64,000 bases of DNA from Polynucleobacter finlandensis. GTDB taxonomy: Bacteria; Pseudomonadota; Gammaproteobacteria; Burkholderiales; Burkholderiaceae. Location of the stretch: assembly GCF_018881755.1 (NCBI RefSeq), contig NZ_JACVPS010000004.1:62001-126000 (forward strand). Reading direction: 5' to 3'. Each line of letters begins with the position of its first letter. Position 1 is the first letter of the stretch. The position numbers and the translations under genes are program-made. Positions 49,582-59,527 of the stretch are shown here, piece after piece. Under the pieces are notes generated by a model. That model was not told the origin of the DNA. It saw nothing but the letters and a program-made list of their open reading frames with translations, and made no database searches.

Positions 49582-50322
49582 CTAGCGGGACCCACTCTTT
49601 GGGATTGGCGTCAAAGCGACCCTGTCCATATTCTCCAGGATAAATTCTTGACGAGTTGGAAAGTGAATATTGGCTTTCCGGCAGTACTGGGCTTTATCAA
49701 AACACTTAGGTGCAGGCAAAGCCGATGCTAATGCTGCAGCCTGTTCACGATCTAATACGGCAGGCGTAGTCACAAAATAATGTTGGGCGGCTGCACCCAC
49801 ACCAAAAATGCCCTCACCCCACTCCACAGAATTGAGATAAATCTCAAATAGTCGTTGCTTGGAAAGCATCAACTCTAGCAAGCCAGTTACAACAAGCTCT
49901 TGGCCTTTGCGAAAATAATTTTGCTCTGAAGACAGAAATAAATTTTTTGCTAGTTGCTGGGTAATAGTAGAACCACCCCTCAATGCCACCTTGGAGTTAG
50001 CGTTAAATTGATGATGTTGTTGATTCTTTTCCCAAGCCTTTTGCATATCCTCAACACGAACACCCTTGTGCTGAAAGAAGATGTCGTCTTCACTCACCAA
50101 TACAGCCCGCTTTAAGTTTGCCGAAATTTTGTCGTACGGCACCCAATGAGACTCAATAGAGCAAGACCAATGCCAGCTACATAAACGCCAGCGTTCAGCC
50201 CTCTGAAAAGCGGTACCACTCGGATTAAGGCTGGACCATAGGCCAATCTGCAGCGCAAAGTAGATCTGCATCGCAATGAAGCCGCACAGCAAGCACTTTA
50301 CAAAATAACTGAGCCAACGCAT
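49582..50322 (-). CDS. mtgA: Monofunctional biosynthetic peptidoglycan transglycosylase
   Basis: A GT51 enzyme polymerising lipid II in the periplasm. One N-terminal signal-anchor helix (YFVKCLLCGFIAMQIYFALQ) precedes the catalytic domain. SEDDIFFQHKGV carries the catalytic Glu, RGGSTITQQLAKNLFLS and RKGQELVVTGLLELMLSKQRLFEIYLNSVEWGEGIFGVG follow. It has 246 residues and no transpeptidase domain. It is downstream of aroE on the same strand and probably the last gene of that operon. Confidence 0.97.
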   Translation of the reverse strand: MRWLSYFVKCLLCGFIAMQIYFALQIGLWSSLNPSGTAFQRAERWRLCSWHWSCSIESHWVPYDKISANLKRAVLVSEDDIFFQHKGVRVEDMQKAWEKNQQHHQFNANSKVALRGGSTITQQLAKNLFLSSEQNYFRKGQELVVTGLLELMLSKQRLFEIYLNSVEWGEGIFGVGAAAQHYFVTTPAVLDREQAAALASALPAPKCFDKAQYCRKANIHFPTRQEFILENMDRVALTPIPKSGSR

Positions 50323-50347
50323 TAGAAATAAATTTGGCTAAATAGGA

Positions 50348-51247
50348 TTAGGTGCGCAACTCGGATAAAACAGAACGTGGATCAATCGATGCATCTGCGC
50401 CACGCCATATCAGAAATGCATCAGCGGCTTGTTCCACCAACATACCCAAGCCATCACTAACCCGAGCACCTCGGTGCAAAGCTTGCTGCATAAAGGCCGT
50501 CGTTTTGCCGTACACCATATCGTAAGCAAATGAACTCGGCACAAAAACATGACTTACTGCCTGGGCTGTCAACGGGGATTGGTCGCTCAAGCCAGCAGCA
50601 GTCGCATTAATAACGAGATCAAAAGCTAGCGGAGTTTTTATTTGGTCTTCCAGATCGAGCAATGCGCGTGACTCAAGCTGAGCATGATGATTGTTTGCAA
50701 AATCATGAAATAAACCAACCAGCTCATCAGCCTTAGCGCTGGAGCGATTGGCAACGATCAGTTGGGCTGGCTCTTGCTCAAGCAAAGGCCCCATCACGCC
50801 ACGAGCAGCGCCACCCGCGCCCAAGAGCAAAATACGTGCCCCCCGAATCTGAATACCCTGCGCTACAAGATCCCGCACCAGGCCCGCACCATCAGTGTTA
50901 TCACCGTAAATCTTGCCCTCTTTAATCCACAGGGTATTTACAGCGCCAGCCAGCTTTGCTCGCGGCGTTAAAACATCTGCCAAGACTTGTGCATCTAATT
51001 TAAACGGAACGGTGACGTTCATGCCCTTGCCGCCAGCAGCAAAAAAGGATTTAGCAACTTTGGCAAACTCACCAATAGCTGGTTGCAGGCGCCCATAGTG
51101 GATTGCTTGCTTCGATTGCTCAGCAAAGCGTTGATGAATAGCGGGCGACTTGCTATGGCTAATGGGATTCCCGGCGACAGCATAGACATCCAAGCCAGGA
51201 AAGCGACTAGGGTCAGCATGAAGATCGTTAGCGGGAATAGAGCTCAT
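50348..51247 (-). CDS. aroE: Shikimate dehydrogenase (NADP+)
   Basis: An enzyme of the chorismate pathway. The shikimate site reads VAGNPISHSKSPAIH near residue 24, with MNVTVPFK near 77, NTDGAGLVRDL near 115 and the NADP motif LLLGAGGAARGVMGPL near 140. The C-terminal DGLGMLVEQAADAFLIW is present. At 299 residues it is slightly longer than usual through a short N-terminal leader. It lies between the TonB-like gene and mtgA, the usual betaproteobacterial order. Confidence 0.96.
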   Translation of the reverse strand: MSSIPANDLHADPSRFPGLDVYAVAGNPISHSKSPAIHQRFAEQSKQAIHYGRLQPAIGEFAKVAKSFFAAGGKGMNVTVPFKLDAQVLADVLTPRAKLAGAVNTLWIKEGKIYGDNTDGAGLVRDLVAQGIQIRGARILLLGAGGAARGVMGPLLEQEPAQLIVANRSSAKADELVGLFHDFANNHHAQLESRALLDLEDQIKTPLAFDLVINATAAGLSDQSPLTAQAVSHVFVPSSFAYDMVYGKTTAFMQQALHRGARVSDGLGMLVEQAADAFLIWRGADASIDPRSVLSELRT

Positions 51248-51295
51248 AGTGCCTACAGAATAAGCGAATTTCTTGAGGGGTTTCTTTAAATTGTA

Positions 51296-52177
51296 TTAAC
51301 GTCGCAACTCTAGGCGGTCAGATCCATCGCGCGTGAACTCAAAAGTGGAAATCCAATCGAGCACGTCAATCTGCTGATGCATCTCACTTGGAAACGCCCC
51401 AAAAGGTGCTGACGCTCGAACAATGGCTAAGGCCTGTCGATCCAACTCGGGATTACCGGAACTGCGCCCAATACTTAAGCCATCCTTACCCTGAGCGTTA
51501 TTAGCGATACGACCCTGCGCATCCACACTCACCACGATTACCAAACTGCCATACAAAGGCCTGCCATTCGCACGAGGGAAAAAGGTACTCCCATAAGTCT
51601 CAATTTTTTGGCGCATAGCATCGTAGTACTGCGCAAATGCTACTGCTTTAGTGCTTGAGCCCGTCAACACTTTACGACGGGGCTCGCGCCCAACCACCTG
51701 TAAGCGTTTAGACAACTCGGCTTCCAGGGAATTTAACTGAGAAACCGAGCGCTGCTCATCCCCACTCTTTCGACCACCGGAGCGCGCCTTGTCAGCATCC
51801 ATTTTTGCCAGCATCTGCTTTTGCTGTTTTTCCAAAACTTCGAGTTGGGCTTGTGCGCCCAGTCTCGCCCGATGGACCGCTGTTGCATCTTGATCAACGC
51901 TTTTTCCGCCGCCCTGTAAATCAGCCTGCGCTAATTTAGTCGCCTGCTTTGGTGGACTTGGATTGCTCGCATTAACCAAAACCACACTCAAAGGCGTATT
52001 GAGTCGCCGATTCTGAATCTCACCAATACCCCAACGAAAGGATAAAAAAATCACATGAATTAATAGAGAGATACAAAGTGCTAGACGAAAAGGGTGGCGA
52101 CGCCAAGCATTTAACAAATAGTCTTGAATCTTCACAAGGCGATTTGATTGCAGGAATTTAGGTAGCGCTTGCATCAT
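51296..52177 (-). CDS. TonB-family energy transducer-like protein
   Basis: About 293 residues from the ATG at 52177; a second ATG follows at once and a TTG lies at 52195. One N-terminal transmembrane segment (LALCISLLIHVIFLSFRWG) anchors it. A long charged, coiled-coil-prone middle (residues about 110-190, Gln/Lys/Glu-rich) follows, then a TonB C-terminal domain: LYGSLVIVVSVDAQGRI and SSGNPELDRQALAIVRASAPFGAFP. exbB and exbD are not nearby, so partners are unknown. It overlaps the RNB gene end by about 20 bases, and so belongs to the mpl-to-mtgA operon. Confidence 0.85.
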   Translation of the reverse strand: MMQALPKFLQSNRLVKIQDYLLNAWRRHPFRLALCISLLIHVIFLSFRWGIGEIQNRRLNTPLSVVLVNASNPSPPKQATKLAQADLQGGGKSVDQDATAVHRARLGAQAQLEVLEKQQKQMLAKMDADKARSGGRKSGDEQRSVSQLNSLEAELSKRLQVVGREPRRKVLTGSSTKAVAFAQYYDAMRQKIETYGSTFFPRANGRPLYGSLVIVVSVDAQGRIANNAQGKDGLSIGRSSGNPELDRQALAIVRASAPFGAFPSEMHQQIDVLDWISTFEFTRDGSDRLELRR

Positions 52178-54182
52178 CGTCAGGCGCTTCTGCAACAGAT
52201 TCAGTAGACTCTTCAGCCGGCTTTACAGGTAGCTCAATTTGCAAGATCCTGACCCCTGCAGTTAATTGCAATAGATCGACATCCGAAATAATCACCTCAG
52301 CACGCGTCATGCGAGGATGGGTAGCCAACTCAGGAATAGGCAAATGCAGTGGAATCAGTTCCACTCTGGACATACCTTCTTTCAGGTGGCGAACGAAGAG
52401 TGTCTTGGGTTCGCTATCTTGAGCAATCCAACGAAGGCACCAATATTTTTCCAAACGGTCTTGGTATTCAGCATACGCTTGATAGCAAGACTCAAAATCT
52501 GCAGCAATGCCCATCAAGTTCGCATCCCTAGGTGGAAATGGTGCCACCATCTTGGCAGTCACACCATGCTTAGCCAAAGCGATGAGCTGCCATTGATTGA
52601 CCAAGTCTGAATAGCGACGCAGTGGTGAAGTACTCCAAGCGTAATAATCGAGCCCCAAACCTTCATGAGGCCCTGGAGTGGTTTGCATACGAGTGCGTAA
52701 TGGGCCCCAACCTTTTTGGGTCCGAAACAGTGCAGGCAAGCCATGGTCCGCCAATAAGCGTCCCGAAGCGCTGTTGCAATAAATCATCCACTCAGCAACG
52801 ATGGTGTCCAAGATCGAACCGCGTTGTCGTGGCGTAATTTGTACCCGCTCCACGCCATCGACCTCTTTAATCTGAAAATGAAAATCTCTTGCCAAAGCAT
52901 TGGGATCAATCACCCCCAACTGCTCAGCACGCAAGCCATTAGCAATGCGCTTCTCTTGACGTTGTGCGTGCAGATGTTTTGCAGCGCCCCACAAGATCGC
53001 TAATTCTTGGCGATAGGGATAGTTGCTTGACTCATCCCTCAAGCTAGCTTCGCTAACCTTGTCTTCAAGATTCTCGAGGCGCAAGTTGGCTCCAATCGGC
53101 ACCAACTCAGCACGCATCTGGAGTGAACCTTGAAGAATCTGACCTTGTGCATCAATATCCACATAAATCGATAAGGCCGGGCAAGGCTTACCCTCATCCA
53201 AAGAGAATTGAGCAATCACCGAATCCGGTAGCATTGTGATCTTATCGCCAGGAAAATACACGGTAGACATGCGGTTACGCGCAAGCTGATCTAAAGCATC
53301 ATCTCGATTAATGACCAGACCCGGAGCGGCGATGTGCACACCAATACGGTGAACTCCATCAGAAAGCGCCGTTACTGATAAAGCATCATCGATTTCTGTC
53401 GTACCAGAATCGTCAATGGAAAAAGCGCTCACCTCAGCCAATGGCAATTCAGCAACGACTGCATCATAAGCAGCGGTATCGACCACATGGCTTTCATGGT
53501 GAGCGGCGCCACTAGGGAAATGCGCCTTGAGGAACATGCCTTGGTAATAATCCAAAGGTGAGCTAATTGCTCCACAGCGGATCATCAACTGAGCTGGCGA
53601 TTCACCCGTTTGCGTACAAGCTGCAATCAAGGCTTTGTAAGCAGAAGTATTTTTATCTGGGGAGAACAGTAATTGCTTCGCTTGAGACTTTAGGGCTTCA
53701 GGAAATGCGCCGGCGATTAATTCTTGTTGCCAGATACCCTGTTGATCGAGTTCTTTTTGCTTACGCTCTAAAGCGGCCAATCCAGCTTGTAATTGTTCCA
53801 GAGGCGCTCTCTGAAAACGGCCGCGGCCTTTACGCCGAAAAAAGACGGGGGCGCTTTGCAAAGCAATCGCTAGAGATACTTGCTGAGGAATCGCCGCTTG
53901 ATCTCCAAAATATTCTTTCGAAACATCTACAAGACCAAACTCTTCTTCTGGGGCGCAATCCCATAGGAATTGCAAATCAATTTCCTTAGATAAGGCAGAA
54001 GCTTGATCCATTACAGCTTGAGCTTCGGGCTTTTCAAAACGCAACCAAACCTCTTTGGCTTTTAGCTTGATCTTTTTTCCAGACAGGCTAGTTGCCTGCC
54101 ATGACTCAGCATCCCCTGCACCAGATGCAGACTGGACCGTGGCAATCTTAATGTCGCCACCTTCCTCATATAAAAGATACAT
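52158..54182 (-). CDS. Ribonuclease II family (RNB domain) protein
   Basis: A 674-residue 3'-5' exoribonuclease-type protein. The catalytic RNB motif reads AFSIDDSGTTEIDDALSV near residue 260, with the metal-binding aspartates intact. PGLVINRDDALDQLARNRMSTVYFPGDKI follows, and later YYAWSTSPLRRYSDLVNQWQL, the conserved C-terminal part of the RNB domain. The N-terminal region is not the usual double cold-shock domain of RNase R and is harder to assign. It is a betaproteobacterial RNase II-like branch. It is encoded two bases after the SDR gene and overlaps the TonB-like gene. Confidence 0.9.
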   Translation of the reverse strand: MYLLYEEGGDIKIATVQSASGAGDAESWQATSLSGKKIKLKAKEVWLRFEKPEAQAVMDQASALSKEIDLQFLWDCAPEEEFGLVDVSKEYFGDQAAIPQQVSLAIALQSAPVFFRRKGRGRFQRAPLEQLQAGLAALERKQKELDQQGIWQQELIAGAFPEALKSQAKQLLFSPDKNTSAYKALIAACTQTGESPAQLMIRCGAISSPLDYYQGMFLKAHFPSGAAHHESHVVDTAAYDAVVAELPLAEVSAFSIDDSGTTEIDDALSVTALSDGVHRIGVHIAAPGLVINRDDALDQLARNRMSTVYFPGDKITMLPDSVIAQFSLDEGKPCPALSIYVDIDAQGQILQGSLQMRAELVPIGANLRLENLEDKVSEASLRDESSNYPYRQELAILWGAAKHLHAQRQEKRIANGLRAEQLGVIDPNALARDFHFQIKEVDGVERVQITPRQRGSILDTIVAEWMIYCNSASGRLLADHGLPALFRTQKGWGPLRTRMQTTPGPHEGLGLDYYAWSTSPLRRYSDLVNQWQLIALAKHGVTAKMVAPFPPRDANLMGIAADFESCYQAYAEYQDRLEKYWCLRWIAQDSEPKTLFVRHLKEGMSRVELIPLHLPIPELATHPRMTRAEVIISDVDLLQLTAGVRILQIELPVKPAEESTESVAEAPDDDASAT

Positions 54183-54184
54183 GC

Positions 54185-54919
54185 TTACAGTGAAATCCCG
54201 CCGCTGGCCTCAAGTGCAACACCATTGATATAGCTTGCTTCATCGCTCGCCAAGAATAAATACACATTTGCCATCTCTTCTGGCGTACCTAGACGACCAA
54301 GCCAACAACGTCTTTCAATATCTTGCAGAATATTTTCCGGCATGGCCTTGACCATTTCGGTGGCAATAAATCCTGGACATACCGCATTGACACGAATGCC
54401 TTTCGGGCCCAGTTCACGCGCCCAAGTCTTGGTAAATCCAATCACCCCAAATTTGGTTGCAGAATAATTTGTTTGACCAAAATTACCATACAGACCGACC
54501 ACACTTGAAGCATTCACAATCGCTCCAGAGCCAGCTTCAAGCATATGCGGCACCACGAGTTGTGTACAGTTGAAAACACCTTTGAGATTCACCTCAATCA
54601 CTGAATCGAATTGCGCTTCGGTCATTTTGACTAAACGCGCATCTTGTGTAATGCCAGCGTTATTCACCAAAATATCAATACGGCCATGCTGCTGCATGAT
54701 GTGATCTACCACCGCCTGAATGCTGGCACGGTCGGTGACATTCATAGCATAGGCCTCAGCGCCTGCTATCTGCGCAGCCGCAGCTTTGACAGCATCTAGA
54801 TTGATATCAGCAATGATCACCTTAGCGCCCTCTTGTGCAAAGCGCTGTGCTGTTGCAAAACCAATGCCTTTAGCCGCACCCGTAATGATGGCTACTTTAT
54901 CTTGTAATCTCTTGCTCAT
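54185..54919 (-). CDS. fabG: Short-chain dehydrogenase, 3-oxoacyl-ACP reductase-like
   Basis: A classical SDR of 244 residues closely resembling FabG. The cofactor site is [18 protein letters not shown] near residue 12, NNAGIT near 88, the catalytic Ser in [13 protein letters not shown], and [16 protein letters not shown] with the Tyr-Lys pair. The C-terminal [17 protein letters not shown] is typical. It overlaps mpl by four bases (ATGA). Outside a fab cluster the exact substrate is uncertain: fatty-acid or hydroxybutyrate metabolism are both possible. Confidence 0.85.
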   Translation of the reverse strand: MSKRLQDKVAIITGAAKGIGFATAQRFAQEGAKVIIADINLDAVKAAAAQIAGAEAYAMNVTDRASIQAVVDHIMQQHGRIDILVNNAGITQDARLVKMTEAQFDSVIEVNLKGVFNCTQLVVPHMLEAGSGAIVNASSVVGLYGNFGQTNYSATKFGVIGFTKTWARELGPKGIRVNAVCPGFIATEMVKAMPENILQDIERRCWLGRLGTPEEMANVYLFLASDEASYINGVALEASGGISL

Positions 54920-56319
54920 TTTTTACCTTCTAGTGCTTTTAATATTTTTTGATGGACACCGCCGAAACCACCATTACTCATCACGAGTATGTGGTCGCCT
55001 GGTTTAGCTTCTTCAGCAACAGCAAGAACCAAAGCATCTAACTCATCAAATGCTTTTGCCTTATTAAGCTCTTTAGCATTCAGGGGAGACAGTACCTCAT
55101 TGAGATCCCAGCCCAAAGATTCTTTGCCAGAGCTGGCGCCAAAGGCAAAAACTTTGTCAGCCGCTTGCAAGCTATTTGGTAACTGAGCCTTCATCACACC
55201 GAGCTTCATCGTGTTAGAACGTGGCTCCAAGACAGCCAGAATACGAGCCGTCCCCACCCGACGACGTAAACCATCCACCGTAGTAGTGATAGCGGTTGGG
55301 TGATGTGCAAAGTCGTCGTAAACAGTGATGTCATTTGCCATACCGATTGTTTCTAGGCGACGCTTCACATTCTTAAATTCCGCCAAGGCGCGTGCTGCAT
55401 CCACCGGAGCTATACCAACGTGATGTGCTGATGCAATTGCTGCCAAGGCATTGAGTTGATTGTGTGTGCCCATCACGCCTGAGTCAGGAGCCCAGGTGAC
55501 AGTCGCTACTTCTTTGCCACTCTTAACCACCACAAAACCATCAGCTGCTTGAGAAATAAAAGACCATTCATTTTTAGCGTCTTGGCCAAAGCGCTCTATT
55601 GGGGCCCAAGCACCACGAGTGATCACCGTCTCTAGCGCAGGCTCCTCGCCATTCACCACTAATAGACCATCGTTAGGAACGGTACGCACGAGATGGTGGA
55701 ACTGGGTTTCAATGGCCGCAAGATCGGCAAAAATATCTGCGTGATCAAATTCCAAATTATTTAATAAGGCAGTGCGCGGTCGGTAATGAACAAACTTACT
55801 GCGCTTATCAAAAAAAGCTGTGTCATATTCATCTGCCTCGATTACAAAATATTGGCTCTCACCTAAACGGGCTGACACCGTGAAATTGAGTGGCACTCCA
55901 CCAATTAAATACCCAGGCTTATAGCCATTGAATTCTAAAATCCAAGTAAGCATCGCAGAGGTAGTTGTCTTGCCATGCGTTCCTGCTACCGCCAAAACAT
56001 GTCTGCCAAATAAGACTTGCTCACCCAACCATTGGGGACCAGATGTATATGGCAAGCCTTGATTCAGAATGGCTTCCATTAATGGATTCCCGCGAGAAAC
56101 CACATTGCCGATCACAAATAAATCAGGCATGGACTCAAGCTGTAATAATTGATCGGGCGAATACCCCTCGATGAGCTCAATCCCTTGAGATTCAAGCTGC
56201 GTGCTCATTGGTGGATACACGTTGGCGTCGCAACCAGTAACGCGATGTCCAGCCTGACGAGCGATTGCGGCAATGCCGCCCATGAATGTGCCGCAAATGC
56301 CTAAGATATGAATATGCAT
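54916..56319 (-). CDS. mpl: UDP-N-acetylmuramate:L-Ala-gamma-D-Glu-meso-DAP ligase
   Basis: A Mur-ligase family enzyme that recycles the murein tripeptide onto UDP-MurNAc. The N-terminal [25 protein letters not shown] is typical of Mpl rather than MurC. The ATP P-loop reads [16 protein letters not shown] near residue 112. [19 protein letters not shown] and the C-terminal [11 protein letters not shown] are intact. At 467 residues it is complete. It heads the operon mpl-SDR-RNB-tonB-aroE-mtgA and is divergent from a TlpA-like gene, 26 bases away. Confidence 0.96.
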   Translation of the reverse strand: MHIHILGICGTFMGGIAAIARQAGHRVTGCDANVYPPMSTQLESQGIELIEGYSPDQLLQLESMPDLFVIGNVVSRGNPLMEAILNQGLPYTSGPQWLGEQVLFGRHVLAVAGTHGKTTTSAMLTWILEFNGYKPGYLIGGVPLNFTVSARLGESQYFVIEADEYDTAFFDKRSKFVHYRPRTALLNNLEFDHADIFADLAAIETQFHHLVRTVPNDGLLVVNGEEPALETVITRGAWAPIERFGQDAKNEWSFISQAADGFVVVKSGKEVATVTWAPDSGVMGTHNQLNALAAIASAHHVGIAPVDAARALAEFKNVKRRLETIGMANDITVYDDFAHHPTAITTTVDGLRRRVGTARILAVLEPRSNTMKLGVMKAQLPNSLQAADKVFAFGASSGKESLGWDLNEVLSPLNAKELNKAKAFDELDALVLAVAEEAKPGDHILVMSNGGFGGVHQKILKALEGKK

Positions 56320-56345
56320 TGGCGAATTTTAGCGAAGGACTTGCA

Positions 56346-56873
56346 GTGAACCGAAGACAATGGATTGTGATCAGCGGAATTAGCCTCTTAGCGCTTCTAG
56401 CAGGTATGTTTAGTTCGCCCTGGATTTCCAAAACAGGGTTGGTAAGCGAGCCCGCAGTAAAGGCTTTTTTTGCTAACGAATGGCAATCACCAGACGGAAA
56501 AGTGCTCGATAGCAAAGATTGGCAAGGAAAAGTCCTTGTGGTGAACTTTTGGGGGTCCTGGTGCCCCCCTTGCGTTGAAGAAATGCCTGAATTAGAGAAA
56601 CTTCAATGGGAATTTTCTAATAAAAATGTCTTATTTGTCGGCATCGCCATCGATTCTCCATCTAACGTACGCGAATTTCTGAAAAAGACCCCCGTTTCTT
56701 ACCCTATTGCCATGGGCGGAATGAATGGCAGTCAAATGTATAAAGCCCTGGGCAATACTCAGTCTGCCCTGCCTTACACAGTTTTGCTATCACCCTCTGG
56801 CAAAGTGCTATTTAGTAAATTAGGCAGAATTAACGAAGAAGAGCTCAGAAATAGCATTAAATCTGCTTTATAA
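56346..56873 (+). CDS. TlpA-like thiol:disulfide oxidoreductase
   Basis: A membrane-anchored periplasmic thioredoxin-fold protein of 175 residues. The GTG at 56346, preceded by AAGGAC, gives MNRRQWIVISGISLLALLAG, a signal anchor. The redox site is VNFWGSWCPPCVEEMPEL with C73 and C76. The C-terminal cis-Pro region ALPYTVLLSPSGKVLFSKLG is present. Such proteins reduce disulfides in cytochrome c maturation or other envelope pathways; the specific client is unknown. A strong terminator follows. Confidence 0.9.
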   Translation: MNRRQWIVISGISLLALLAGMFSSPWISKTGLVSEPAVKAFFANEWQSPDGKVLDSKDWQGKVLVVNFWGSWCPPCVEEMPELEKLQWEFSNKNVLFVGIAIDSPSNVREFLKKTPVSYPIAMGGMNGSQMYKALGNTQSALPYTVLLSPSGKVLFSKLGRINEEELRNSIKSAL

Positions 56874-57143
56874 GAACTTTTATCATCATTTAATAAAAGA
56901 TAGTGGGTATTGGAATCCTCCAATCTGCTTAAAAATGAAGCAGATTTTTTACCAAGCTCAGCTTTTGAGGCTACTAATTTCCTTAAATTAGGGTATTTAA
57001 TCATCCCTTTCGGACTTTTTAAGCTCCCAGAAAGGTATACTTCCCTTGTGCTTGATGAGGTGCAATTGTCATCGAGCAAGCAGTTGTAGCCCAAAAAGCC
57101 TAATTCACTTACTGAACCTAACTGCCTCTAAAAATATCGATCT
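56874..57143. other. Intergenic region with terminator and the aroQ upstream region
   Basis: About 270 bases without a credible gene. The left part holds a terminator hairpin for the TlpA-like gene. The rest is the leader of the aroQ-accB-accC operon. No riboswitch or clear operator was recognised. Confidence 0.6.
56922..56950 (+). terminator. Rho-independent terminator downstream of the TlpA-like gene
   Basis: Stem AATCTGCTT / AAGCAGATT (9 bp, perfect) with loop AAAAATG, followed by TTTT on the plus strand. It lies about 50 bases after the gene's stop codon. Confidence 0.88.
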
Positions 57144-57593
57144 ATGTCGAAAAATACTTCAATTCTCGTAATTCAAGGTCCTAATCTCAATCTCTTGGGA
57201 AGTCGTGAGCCAGAGGTTTATGGCAAAACAACCATGGATGACATCCACCAAAAGCTTCGTGAGATCGCCAAAGCTCACGCAGTCGACCTGAATACCTATC
57301 AAAGCAACCATGAAGGCGAGTTAATTGACCGCATTCAGAAGGCTAAACAGGATGGGGTTGATTTCATCATCATTAACCCAGGCGCCTTTACCCACACCAG
57401 CGTTGCCCTGCGCGACGTACTTGCTGGCGTAGCAATTCCCTTTATGGAAGTGCACTTGTCCAACATTCACCAACGTGAAGAGTTCCGTAAGCACTCCTAT
57501 TTGTCAGACATAGCGACCGGCGTCATTTGCGGTCTTGGTGCTATCGGCTATGAATTAGCCCTGCAAGCAGCTATTACACGTTTACAAAAATAA
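57144..57593 (+). CDS. aroQ: 3-dehydroquinate dehydratase, type II
   Basis: A dodecameric class II dehydroquinase of 149 residues in the shikimate pathway. [21 protein letters not shown] at residues 7-27 carries the active-site Asn and Tyr. [25 protein letters not shown] and the His of [14 protein letters not shown] complete the site. It is the first gene before accB and accC, a standard proteobacterial arrangement, with 30 bases to accB. Confidence 0.97.
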   Translation: MSKNTSILVIQGPNLNLLGSREPEVYGKTTMDDIHQKLREIAKAHAVDLNTYQSNHEGELIDRIQKAKQDGVDFIIINPGAFTHTSVALRDVLAGVAIPFMEVHLSNIHQREEFRKHSYLSDIATGVICGLGAIGYELALQAAITRLQK

Positions 57594-57623
57594 TTTCAGC
57601 ATCATAAGAGAGGAAGTACTTCC

Positions 57624-58091
57624 ATGGATCTTAGAAAACTCAAAACCCTGATTGATCTCGTTTCTGAATCAGGCATTTCTGAACTCGAAGTCAATGAAGG
57701 CGAAGATCGTGTTCGCATCGTGAACGCTGGCTCAGGCGCTCAAGGCATGGGTCAAGTTGTTTACGCGAATCCAACTCACAGCATTCAGGCTGCAGCTCCA
57801 GCTAGCGCCGCTCCAGCACAAGCCGCCTCTGTTCCCGACGCGCCGCCTGCTGAAACCGGTTTTGTGGCGCGCTCACCTATGGTGGGCACCTTCTATCGTG
57901 CGCCCAACCCAGAATCCCCAGACTTTGTAAAAATTGGCGACACCGTTGCTGTGGGACAAACACTTTGCATTATTGAGGCGATGAAACTTCTCAATGAAAT
58001 CGAAGCTGAACAAGCGGGTGTCATTAAACAAATTCTGTGTGAAAACGGTCAAGGTATTGAATTTGATCAACCACTTTTCATCATTGCGTAA
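57624..58091 (+). CDS. accB: Biotin carboxyl carrier protein of acetyl-CoA carboxylase
   Basis: A 155-residue carrier. The N-terminal dimerisation region (MDLRKLKTLIDLVSESGISE) is followed by an Ala/Pro-rich linker (about residues 53-76). The biotinyl domain carries the attachment lysine K121 in CIIEAMKLLNEIEAE. GAGGAAG just before the ATG is a good ribosome site. It works with AccC, encoded 50 bases downstream, and AccA/AccD elsewhere to form malonyl-CoA. Confidence 0.98.
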   Translation: MDLRKLKTLIDLVSESGISELEVNEGEDRVRIVNAGSGAQGMGQVVYANPTHSIQAAAPASAAPAQAASVPDAPPAETGFVARSPMVGTFYRAPNPESPDFVKIGDTVAVGQTLCIIEAMKLLNEIEAEQAGVIKQILCENGQGIEFDQPLFIIA

Positions 58092-58141
58092 TGCTGACTC
58101 CACGCATTCACCCATTTACCTTTACCTAACTCAGAGCCGAT

Positions 58142-59506
58142 ATGTTCGATAAGATTCTGATTGCCAATCGGGGAGAAATTGCTCTCCGCATCCAACGAGC
58201 GTGCCGCGAGTTGGGGATTAAAACCGTTGTGGTGTATTCGACAGCAGATAAGGAAGCCAAATACGTCAAGCTGGCTGATGAAGCTGTTTGCATCGGGCCA
58301 GCTCCTTCTCCACTGAGTTATTTGAATATGCCCGCCATTATTTCAGCGGCTGAAGTCACTGATGCTGAAGCCATCCATCCTGGTTATGGCTTCCTCTCTG
58401 AAAATGCTGACTTTGCTGAACGCGTAGAAAAATCAGGTTTCGCATTCATTGGACCTACGGCAGCATCCATTCGAATCATGGGCGATAAAGTTTCAGCGAA
58501 ACGCGCCATGATTAAAGCTGGGGTGCCTTGTGTTCCAGGATCTGAAGGTGCTTTACCGGATGATCCAAAAGAAATTATTGCCACCGCCAAGAAGGTTGGT
58601 TATCCAGTCATCATCAAAGCTGCAGGTGGTGGTGGTGGACGCGGTATGCGCGTTGTCCACACTGAAGCGGCTTTAATTAACGCCGTCAACATGACCAAGG
58701 AAGAAGCTGGTCGCGCCTTTGGTAATCCAGAGGTGTACATGGAGAAGTTTCTTGAAAAACCTCGCCACGTAGAGATTCAAATCTTAGCTGACACCCATGG
58801 CAATGCGATTTGGTTAGGTGAGCGCGACTGCTCTATGCAGCGTCGTCACCAAAAAGTGATTGAGGAAGCACCAGCCCCTGGCATTGATCGTCGCTTGATC
58901 GCCAAAATTGGTGAGCGTTGTGCGGAAGCCTGTAGAAAAATTGGCTATCGCGGCGCCGGTACATTCGAATTTCTATATGAAAACGGTGAGTTCTTTTTCA
59001 TTGAAATGAATACTCGCGTACAGGTTGAGCATCCCGTCACCGAAATGATCACTGGGGTAGATATCGTTCAAGAACAAATTCGCATTGCTGCAGGCCTCAA
59101 GCTGGCATACCGACAAAAAGACATCGTCTTCCGCGGTCACGCCATTGAATGTCGTCTGAATGCTGAAGATCCATTCAAGTTCACTCCTAGCCCTGGCCGA
59201 ATTGGTTCATGGCATATGCCTGGTGGCCCCGGTATCCGTGTTGATTCGCATGCCTACAGTGGCTATATGGTTCCACCAAACTATGATTCTATGATCGGAA
59301 AGTTGATTGCTTACGGCAATACTCGCGAACAAGCGATTCGCCGGATGCAAATTGCCCTTTCTGAGATGGTGATTGATGGCATCACAACCAATGTACCTCT
59401 ACACCGCGAACTCATGTTCGATCCAAACTTCATAGAAGGCGGCACCAACATTCATTACCTAGAGCATCGCCTAGAAGAACAAGCCGCCAGTCGCGGCAAG
59501 TCTTAA
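58142..59506 (+). CDS. accC: Biotin carboxylase subunit of acetyl-CoA carboxylase
   Basis: An ATP-grasp enzyme that carboxylates biotin on AccB. The N-terminus [17 protein letters not shown] is the family hallmark. The Gly-rich ATP loop [12 protein letters not shown] lies near residue 160, and [20 protein letters not shown] and [17 protein letters not shown] near 285-300 include the catalytic Glu and Arg. At 454 residues it is complete. prmA follows after 21 bases. Confidence 0.98.
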   Translation: MFDKILIANRGEIALRIQRACRELGIKTVVVYSTADKEAKYVKLADEAVCIGPAPSPLSYLNMPAIISAAEVTDAEAIHPGYGFLSENADFAERVEKSGFAFIGPTAASIRIMGDKVSAKRAMIKAGVPCVPGSEGALPDDPKEIIATAKKVGYPVIIKAAGGGGGRGMRVVHTEAALINAVNMTKEEAGRAFGNPEVYMEKFLEKPRHVEIQILADTHGNAIWLGERDCSMQRRHQKVIEEAPAPGIDRRLIAKIGERCAEACRKIGYRGAGTFEFLYENGEFFFIEMNTRVQVEHPVTEMITGVDIVQEQIRIAAGLKLAYRQKDIVFRGHAIECRLNAEDPFKFTPSPGRIGSWHMPGGPGIRVDSHAYSGYMVPPNYDSMIGKLIAYGNTREQAIRRMQIALSEMVIDGITTNVPLHRELMFDPNFIEGGTNIHYLEHRLEEQAASRGKS

Positions 59507-59527
59507 GGCACCTCAGATCCATATGGG

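Noticed and set aside
56774..57094. Minus-strand 106-codon frame antisense to the end of the TlpA-like gene and the following gap
   Set aside because: It crosses a strong terminator and has a Ser/Leu-rich composition typical of antisense shadows.
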